From: Verrucomicrobiales bacterium
GTDB taxonomy: Bacteria > Verrucomicrobiota > Verrucomicrobiia > Limisphaerales > J093
Direction: 5' to 3'
Length of the DNA: 64,000 bases
Assembly (NCBI GenBank): GCA_024233305.1
Contig: JACKPV010000041.1
Coordinates: forward strand, 1 to 64,000
The notes beneath the pieces were generated by a model. It did not search any database, was not told the origin of the DNA, and saw nothing but the letters and a program-made list of their open reading frames with translations. Position numbers and translations under genes: made by a program. Shown here piece by piece: positions 58,083 to 64,000 of this stretch. Each line of letters starts with the position of its first letter. Position 1 is the stretch's first letter.

Positions 58083-59963
58083 TCAGCCCTTTTTCGCGAG
58101 TTTGGCCCAGCTGTCGCGCAAGGTGATCGTCCGGTTGAACACCGGTCGGTCGGGGCGCGACTCGCGATCCGGGCAGAAATAGCCGGTCCGTTCCAACTGG
58201 AAGCACTCGCCCGGTTGCGCCGCGGCCAGGGAAGGTTCGAGTTGCGCGGTGACGACTTCGAGCGATTCCGGGTTGAGATGCGCCAGGAAATCGCCCTCGC
58301 CCCCATCGGGTTCCGGGACGGTGAACAGGCGGTCATAAAGCCGCACCTCGGCCGGGAACGACCGGGCGGCGCTGACCCAGTGGATCGTGCCCTTGACCTT
58401 TCGATCCGCCGTGGCCCCGCCGCGTTTGCTGTCGAGATCCGCCGTGCAGCGCAACTCGACCACCCGCCCATCGGCGTCTTTCACGACCTCGTCGCAACGA
58501 ATGATGTAGGCATACTTCAACCGCACCTCGCCGCCGGGGCGCAATCGGAAGTACTTCGGCGGCGGCGTCTCCATGAAATCGTCCTGATCGATGAACAGCT
58601 CCCGGCCAAACGGGATCCGGCGCGTGCCGGCGGCGGGATCCTCGGGATTGTTCACGGCCTCAAGGTCCTCGCTGTGATCGTCGGGCAGGTTCGTGATGAC
58701 GACCTTCAACGGCCGCAGCACGCCCATCCGCCGCAACGCCCGCCGGTTCAAATCCTCGCGCACCGCGTGCTCGAACAGGGCGACATCCGTGAGCCCGTCG
58801 TACTTCGTCACGCCGATGCGGGCGCAAAACTCGCGAATGGCGGCCGCCGGAATCCCGCGTCGGCGCATTCCCGAAAGCGTCGGCATGCGGGGGTCGTCCC
58901 AACCGGCCACCTTCTGCTCGCGCACGAGTTGGAGCAGCTTGCGCTTGCTCATGATCGTGTAGCTGAGGTTCAGCCGGGCAAACTCGTACTGGCGCGGTTG
59001 CGCCCGGGGCAGGTCGAGGTTGTCGAGCACCCAGTCGTAGAGCGGCCGATGCACCTCGAACTCGAGCGTGCAGATGCTGTGGGTGATCCCCTCGACGTAG
59101 TCGCTCAAGCAATGGGCGAAGTCGTACATCGGATAGATGCACCAATCCGCCCCGGTCTGGTGATGGGTCGCGTGCCGGATGCGATAAAGCACCGGGTCGC
59201 GCAGCCAGACGTTGGGCGACGCCATGTCGATCTTCGCCCGCAAGGTCCGGGTACCGTTCGGAAATTCCCCCGCCTTCATCCGCGCGAACAGGTCCAGGTT
59301 CTCCGCCACGGAGCGATGGCGAAACGGACTTTCAACCCCGGCCCGGTCCGGCGCGCCGCGATACTTGTCAGTGTCCTCGGGCGAAAGGTCGCACACGTAA
59401 GCCTGCCCCCGCCGGATCAGTTCGACGGCGTATTCGTAGAGCGGCTGGAAATAGTCCGAGGCGTAGAACGGCTCGACTTCCGCGCTCTCCCCATACGGAC
59501 CCCCCGCCATCGCGTCGCCCGCCTCGGCTGTCGGGCTTCGGCCTTCGGCCCGCGGATTGGGCACCGGTTCCTGGTGGAAATCCGTACGCCCGTCGGTCTC
59601 GACGGTCGCCGGCCCGACGCCCCGGGCCTTCAGGGCCAGACAATGGTCGGCCCAGCCGGCGATCAACCAATGGACGTCGCGCTGGATGGACTCGACGTAT
59701 TCGACCTCTTCCTTGGTCGGGTTGGTGTCGTCCATGCGCAGGTTGCAGCGGCCGCGGAACTGCCGGGCGATGCCGAAGTTCAGGCAGATCGACTTGGCGT
59801 GGCCGATGTGGAGGTAGCCGTTCGGTTCCGGGGGGAACCGGGTCACGATGGTCTGATGGCGCCCGGCGGCCACATCCGCGGCCACGATGTCCCGGATGAA
59901 ATCCGAAGGGCCTTCCCCGGCAGGGTTGCCGGCGCCGGGGGAATCGCTGTTGTTCGTCGTCAT
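58083..59963 (-). CDS. glnS: Glutaminyl-tRNA synthetase with an internal insertion
   Basis: A 626-residue class I aminoacyl-tRNA synthetase that charges tRNA-Gln. It has the HIGH box in PNGYLHIGHAKSI (about residue 52), NLRMDDTNPTKEEVEYVESI, YDFAHCLSDYVEGITHSICT, the KMSKS-like IMSKRKLLQL (about residue 336) and a two-barrel anticodon-binding C-terminus. E. coli GlnRS has 554 residues. About 57 extra residues lie between HWLIAGWAD and YASDYFQPLYEYA (about residues 104-160), rich in Pro, Ala, Gly and Glu and with no domain I recognise. The insertion lies in the catalytic fold region, probably as a surface loop. The start is the ATG at 59963, giving the short unstructured N-terminus common before the IVTRFPPEPNG strand. 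Confidence 0.95.
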   Translation of the reverse strand: MTTNNSDSPGAGNPAGEGPSDFIRDIVAADVAAGRHQTIVTRFPPEPNGYLHIGHAKSICLNFGIARQFRGRCNLRMDDTNPTKEEVEYVESIQRDVHWLIAGWADHCLALKARGVGPATVETDGRTDFHQEPVPNPRAEGRSPTAEAGDAMAGGPYGESAEVEPFYASDYFQPLYEYAVELIRRGQAYVCDLSPEDTDKYRGAPDRAGVESPFRHRSVAENLDLFARMKAGEFPNGTRTLRAKIDMASPNVWLRDPVLYRIRHATHHQTGADWCIYPMYDFAHCLSDYVEGITHSICTLEFEVHRPLYDWVLDNLDLPRAQPRQYEFARLNLSYTIMSKRKLLQLVREQKVAGWDDPRMPTLSGMRRRGIPAAAIREFCARIGVTKYDGLTDVALFEHAVREDLNRRALRRMGVLRPLKVVITNLPDDHSEDLEAVNNPEDPAAGTRRIPFGRELFIDQDDFMETPPPKYFRLRPGGEVRLKYAYIIRCDEVVKDADGRVVELRCTADLDSKRGGATADRKVKGTIHWVSAARSFPAEVRLYDRLFTVPEPDGGEGDFLAHLNPESLEVVTAQLEPSLAAAQPGECFQLERTGYFCPDRESRPDRPVFNRTITLRDSWAKLAKKG

Positions 59964-60440
59964 ATCGAAACCGGTCGGCAGGCTAAACGCCTCCCCCTGC
60001 CGTCTGCAAGCGTCCCCCGAGACCGCATTCCCCCGAGACCGGCTCCGGTCCGCGTGCGACCACTCGGGAAGGCCGGACTGCCGGATTGCCTCCGTCGGCA
60101 ACCCCAACCGCCGGGGCCGCCGCGGGCGCGAGGACTGCTTCCAACCCGCGCGGCCCGGGCGGATACTCGTGCCAGACAGGTTCGCGGAGGATCCCGTTCG
60201 GGTGAGGGCACCGCGCGACCGCTGCATCCGGGGGATGTGCCGCCGCCGGGTGACGAACCTCTTCACCGAGTGGGGTTCCCGTCAAACCCGTCCCGAGCAC
60301 CCGACCCTCACCGATTGCCGGACCGCGTCGGCGGAGGACAATCCCCGCCCGGCCCTTCGCTTTATGGAACCCCAACTCATTCTCCCCAAAGCTCTTGCTA
60401 GGTTCTTCCATACAGGCCATGACCGGGATGGTTTCCGGCC
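59964..60440. other. Divergent intergenic region
   Basis: About 480 bp between glnS and the next gene, which are divergent. I see no gene here. The part next to glnS should hold its promoter, but no convincing -35/-10 pair was found. Confidence 0.4.
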
Positions 60441-60468
60441 TTGACTCCTTGCCGTAGCCAATCATATT
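60441..60468 (+). promoter_or_regulatory. Possible promoter of the large secreted protein gene
   Basis: TTGACT (60441-60446), 16 bases, then CATATT (60463-60468), about 22 bp before the start codon. It is a fair sigma-70-like match, seen by eye only. Confidence 0.35.
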
Positions 60469-60490
60469 CCGCGCGCCCATCGTGGCAATC

Positions 60491-63400
60491 ATGCTTACTT
60501 ACTTAGGTCCCGCGCGCATCAAGGCGCGTTCGGCAGCGCCACGGGCGACTCGCAAACCCACCCGCATCCAGCTTCTTTCCGGCCCCTTCCTCCGGCGACT
60601 GGCCGCCTTCGGTCTCTCCCTGACCGGGCTGCTTGGGACCGCTGTCCACGCGGCCGAGTTCCGTATCGAGGAAATCCGCCTGAGCGCCGACCAGGAGTTG
60701 GAGTTCGATTTCCCGTCCGAGCCGGCGAACTACTACCGCCTCCTCCGCGGCCCGGTGGTGACGGCCGTCGACATCCCGGCGGCGATTTCCCTGGCCGCCC
60801 CGGTCCGTGTCGCCGCCCCTGTGCGCCACGAGTTCTTTAGGGTCGAGCAACTCCCGCGCGCTGCGGCCATCGACACGGATGGCGACGGTCGCGACGACGT
60901 TGAGGAACTGCTGGCCGCGACTGACCCGCTTGTGCCTGAGGTGATGCCCGGCGGTCTGACGCGGTTTACCAGCTCGCCGGCGGATGGCGAGGGCGATATC
61001 GCGGTGACGCGAGAGACGGTGCTGCGGTTCGACCGGGAACTGGCTGAGGATACCGTTCTTGGGTTGAACACCTTCTTCGCGGAGGCGGCTGGCCGACGCG
61101 TCCTCACCCGGACAGAGCTGGGTGCGGACCGGCGCACCGCCACCCTCATTTACCTCGAACCGCTCCCCGGCGGCTCCCAGGTGCGGGTCACCTTTGATGG
61201 CGACAAGGTCCGCGACACCGACCGCAAGCTCGTGGATGCCGACGCCGACGACACCGAGGGCGGCGTTGGGTTTATCCACTTCACGACCCTCAACAATCAA
61301 CCCGTGCCGGGCACCGCGGTGATCGGCCGCGTTTTCGCCAGTGAACTCCTCCCCGGCCAGGACACCGGGATCAACGCCATCAACCGCCCCCTCGGCGGCG
61401 TCACCATTACCGTGGACGGCATGGAGGAAACCCTCCGGACGGTCACGGACGGCCAGGGGAACTTCAAACTCGCCAACGCGCCGGCGGGGCGTTTCTTCGT
61501 GCATGTGGACGGACGGACCGCGGTCGGCAGCCAATGGCCGGAGGGAGACTACTATCCATTCGTAGGCAAAGCGTGGGAGGCGGTGCCGGGACGCGAGGAC
61601 AATCTCGCCGGGGGCACCGGGCAGATCTATCTCCCGCTGATCAAGACCGGCTCCCTCCAGTCGGTCAGTTCCACGACGCCCACCCCAATCACGTTCCCTG
61701 CCTCCGTTCTCGAGGCCAATCCGGCCCTCGCCGGTGTCGAAATCCTGGTGCCTGCGGGTGCCCTCTTCGACGACAATGGCATCCGTGGCGGCCGCATCGG
61801 CATCGCCCCCGTGCCTCCCGACCGGCTGCCTGAACCGCTCCCTGAAGATCTGAACTTCCCGCTCGTCATCACCATCCAGACCGACGGCCCGCGGAACTTC
61901 GCCCAACCGGTCCCGGTTCGCTTCCCCAACCTGCCCGACCCGGTTACCGGAATCAGGCTTCCCCCGGGAGCCAAGACCGCTCTCTGGAGCTTCGATCACG
62001 ACAAGGGTTACTGGGAGGTGGTGGGGCCGGCCACGGTGACCGCCGACGGCGAGTTCGTCGAAACGGACCCCGGCGTGGGCGTCCTGCAACCCGGTTGGCA
62101 TGGCGTGCAGCCCGGCACCAACGTCGAAGGCGGCGACATCGAGGCGGATTGCGAGGAAACCGGCTGCATCATGGGTCCCATACTCGTCACCCGCTTGGGC
62201 AAGGGTCGCTTCCGCTTCGAACTCGAACCCGAGGCCCGCACCCCGGGCATCGTCAACTGGTTTGCCCCGGACGCCGGTAACGCCCAGGGCCTGGCCGGCA
62301 ACCTTGTCGAGTTCGTGTTCTGCACTCCAGGCTCCCATCAGGTCACCGCCCAACTCAGCCCCAAATGCGGCGATCCCTGCTCCAAGACCATCGCCGTCAC
62401 CGTCGCTGAGGAGGAAATCGGCGGCCAGTGCGACCCCGGCGCCCTGGGCGTGCTCCCACCCGAAACCATCAAGGCAGGCGAACTCGTCAAACTCAATCTT
62501 CTCTTTCGCCTCGAGAACGACATCCCCGAGCCGCACGAAATCACCTGGACCGCCACCGGCGCGAACCCGGCCACCGGACGTGGACTCGCTTTCCGCACCA
62601 GCTTCTGCACCCCGGGCCCCCAGGTCATCCGCTGGTCCCGCGAAAACCCCTGCGGCACCTCCTGCTCGGACCAGGTCACCCTCCTCGTCACCCCCAATCC
62701 CTGTTCGCTTTCCCCGTTTGAATCCGATCGTGGCCAGTTCGGCCCCTTCAACCTCAGCACCACCAACGCCGTGATCCTCTACGCGACCGCTTCCGGCGGC
62801 GGTTCCGCCGTCTGGGATTACCCGGGCGGGAAGAACTCGCCCGCGTTCGACGGCGGCCCCGTCCAGATCGTCGACGACCAACTTCCCTACGTCGGTCAAC
62901 TACTCTCCTACGAGAACCCGGGCACCTACACCGTCACCGTTCGTTTCACCAATCGCTGCGGCGAAACCTGCGAACAATCCACCACCATCCACGTCACCGA
63001 ACCCCCCTGTTCCATCGAGGACTTCAGTGATCAATTTGCCAACCTCGCGAACCTCAAAGCCGGCGATTTCATCGGTATCGCCACCGAGGTCGGCTGCCCG
63101 GGCACCGCCTTCTGGGAAATGCCAGGCTCCGTCATCAACGAAGCCACCATCGGCTTTGGCGGCCCCGCCGAGGACCGCGTGGACACCAGCAGATTCGCAA
63201 ATGGATTCCCGGCCTATGTCTCCCAGATGCGCCTCCTGCCCAACCCGGGTTCCTACACCCTCACCCTTCACTACGTCACCAACGGCGGACAGGAATGTTC
63301 CAAATCCCTCACCGTCAATGTCGCCTCCGCCGGCACCTCAGCTCTGCGCGCGGTGCCGCCGCCCGTGGTCCCCTTCTGGCCGGGCCGTCCGGTCGTCCCC

Positions 63401-64000
63401 ATGGCCGCCAAGCCCGGCTTGCCAACCGCTCAGTCCCTCGAAGGCCCTGACCCGATTCCCAGCGCTGACGTACCCGCGGTTGCCCCTGGTTCGCTTCCAC
63501 CCGGCGTCCGCCAAACCGGCCTCCACTACTACCTCCTCGTCGACCGTGACACCGGCCGAGTGTTCCGCCGTGGCCGCGCGGGGAGCAATGGCGTCGCTCA
63601 CCCCCGACCGCTCGTCCTCCCGGCCAACCGCAACTTCCGCGAAACCATCCTCCAGGCGGACACCTTTTGGATGGCCTCATTGGACTTCAGCACCGGCGAA
63701 AACGGGAGTCGCCTGGACCTTGGCACGTTCCGTCTCCAACCGCCTCCCCCCACGGACACCGATGGCGACGGTCTGCCCGACGAGGCGGAAGCGGTGCTCA
63801 ACGGAGATCCGACCCTGGCCGACACCGACGCGGACGGCATTCGGGATGCCGAGGAAGCGCGCGCCGGCACGCCGCTTCGTGGCGCGGCTGCCGAACCGCT
63901 CGGCCTCATTCATGTGGCGGACACGCCCGGTTATGCCTGGGACGTCGCGGTGACCGGATCTCTCGCGGCCGTGGCCGATGGCCCGGGCGGGGTCAGCGTC
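60491..64000 (+). CDS. Large secreted protein, 3' end beyond the window
   Basis: The frame from the ATG at 60491 is open for 1170 codons to the window edge, so the gene is incomplete. An N-terminal stretch RRLAAFGLSLTGLLGTAVHA looks like a signal peptide, preceded by a basic N-region. Near residue 130, DTDGDGRDDVEELLAATDP is a calcium-binding dockerin/thrombospondin-3-like repeat, and another pair lies at about 1090-1115 (DTDGDGLPDEAEAV and DTDADGIRDAEEARAG). Between them are beta-rich Ig-like or carboxypeptidase-regulatory-like modules, e.g. TVTDGQGNFKLANAPAGRFF, and repeated cysteine-containing units of the type CTPG or CNP. The final visible stretch IHVADTPGYAWDVAV suggests the start of LVIVD-type repeats. 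A surface or extracellular structural role is likely. The opposite strand shows a long open frame that is not a gene. Confidence 0.8.
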   Translation, partial: MLTYLGPARIKARSAAPRATRKPTRIQLLSGPFLRRLAAFGLSLTGLLGTAVHAAEFRIEEIRLSADQELEFDFPSEPANYYRLLRGPVVTAVDIPAAISLAAPVRVAAPVRHEFFRVEQLPRAAAIDTDGDGRDDVEELLAATDPLVPEVMPGGLTRFTSSPADGEGDIAVTRETVLRFDRELAEDTVLGLNTFFAEAAGRRVLTRTELGADRRTATLIYLEPLPGGSQVRVTFDGDKVRDTDRKLVDADADDTEGGVGFIHFTTLNNQPVPGTAVIGRVFASELLPGQDTGINAINRPLGGVTITVDGMEETLRTVTDGQGNFKLANAPAGRFFVHVDGRTAVGSQWPEGDYYPFVGKAWEAVPGREDNLAGGTGQIYLPLIKTGSLQSVSSTTPTPITFPASVLEANPALAGVEILVPAGALFDDNGIRGGRIGIAPVPPDRLPEPLPEDLNFPLVITIQTDGPRNFAQPVPVRFPNLPDPVTGIRLPPGAKTALWSFDHDKGYWEVVGPATVTADGEFVETDPGVGVLQPGWHGVQPGTNVEGGDIEADCEETGCIMGPILVTRLGKGRFRFELEPEARTPGIVNWFAPDAGNAQGLAGNLVEFVFCTPGSHQVTAQLSPKCGDPCSKTIAVTVAEEEIGGQCDPGALGVLPPETIKAGELVKLNLLFRLENDIPEPHEITWTATGANPATGRGLAFRTSFCTPGPQVIRWSRENPCGTSCSDQVTLLVTPNPCSLSPFESDRGQFGPFNLSTTNAVILYATASGGGSAVWDYPGGKNSPAFDGGPVQIVDDQLPYVGQLLSYENPGTYTVTVRFTNRCGETCEQSTTIHVTEPPCSIEDFSDQFANLANLKAGDFIGIATEVGCPGTAFWEMPGSVINEATIGFGGPAEDRVDTSRFANGFPAYVSQMRLLPNPGSYTLTLHYVTNGGQECSKSLTVNVASAGTSALRAVPPPVVPFWPGRPVVPMAAKPGLPTAQSLEGPDPIPSADVPAVAPGSLPPGVRQTGLHYYLLVDRDTGRVFRRGRAGSNGVAHPRPLVLPANRNFRETILQADTFWMASLDFSTGENGSRLDLGTFRLQPPPPTDTDGDGLPDEAEAVLNGDPTLADTDADGIRDAEEARAGTPLRGAAAEPLGLIHVADTPGYAWDVAVTGSLAAVADGPGGVSV

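Noticed and set aside
60503..62899. Open frame of about 800 codons on the minus strand
   Set aside because: It lies wholly antisense to the large secreted protein, whose product has a signal peptide and calcium-binding repeats. The minus product is low-complexity with no motif. GC-rich coding DNA often leaves the opposite strand open.
1..64000. tRNA and rRNA genes
   Set aside because: No cloverleaf with a TTCRA-type arm and no rRNA signature was noticed on either strand. A computed search would be needed to exclude a tRNA completely.

Overview
The window is GC-rich bacterial DNA. Very large secreted proteins with CotH, lamin-tail and calcium-binding domains, together with the family make-up, point to a member of the Verrucomicrobiota (inference; there is no rRNA gene here to settle it).

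Layout. Positions 1-4740 hold two insertion elements: an IS4-type transposase gene and an IS21-type istA/istB pair whose istB has an in-frame amber codon. An array of TTCGGA/TCCGAA hexamers lies upstream of istA. Next come a secreted protein with a duplicated domain (5138-6166) and a ROK-family sugar kinase (6386-7333). Positions 7427-34171 carry one long co-directional gene block that encodes an extracellular contractile injection system (eCIS, a phage-tail-like particle). In order it has a DUF4255 cap protein, an unknown protein, one sheath, two tube proteins, a DUF5908 microprotein, a LysM tube/baseplate protein, a VgrG-like spike, a PAAR tip, a gp25 baseplate wedge, two baseplate-J-type proteins, a giant PKD protein, a CIS tape-measure protein, an AAA+ ATPase, a 1482-residue DUF4157 probable effector and a final unknown protein. 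Most junctions overlap or are a few bases apart, so the block is probably transcribed together.

Converging on it are minus-strand genes for a 1623-residue CotH/lamin-tail surface protein (34143-39014), a double-ACT-domain protein, and a protein in which a ferritin-like DUF455 domain is joined to an ATP-grasp domain (39077-41783).

Positions 42313-49433 form a mobile-element pile-up: a tyrosine recombinase overlapping an IS91-type transposase, an integron-like gene cassette with attC-type sites but no integron integrase, an IS630 element with precise TA-flanked ends inside a further gene, and a second IS21-type element that truncates that gene and abuts an AbrB-like gene.

Positions 49918-56465 are a tightly coupled minus-strand operon tetR - outer membrane channel - membrane fusion protein - RND pump, with a recognisable promoter and operator palindrome. 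They are followed by a cation-diffusion-facilitator transporter, glutaminyl-tRNA synthetase with an extra internal segment, and the first 1170 codons of a large secreted protein that runs off the right edge. A 171-bp repeat occurs twice without gaps (49577-49747, 56602-56772), and its last 17 bases recur at 58070-58086.

Together the eCIS genes would build a contractile tube, load it through the DUF4157 protein and spike, and use the AAA+ ATPase for assembly or recycling. The insertion elements and cassette mark the 42-49 kb stretch as a site of repeated gene gain and loss.
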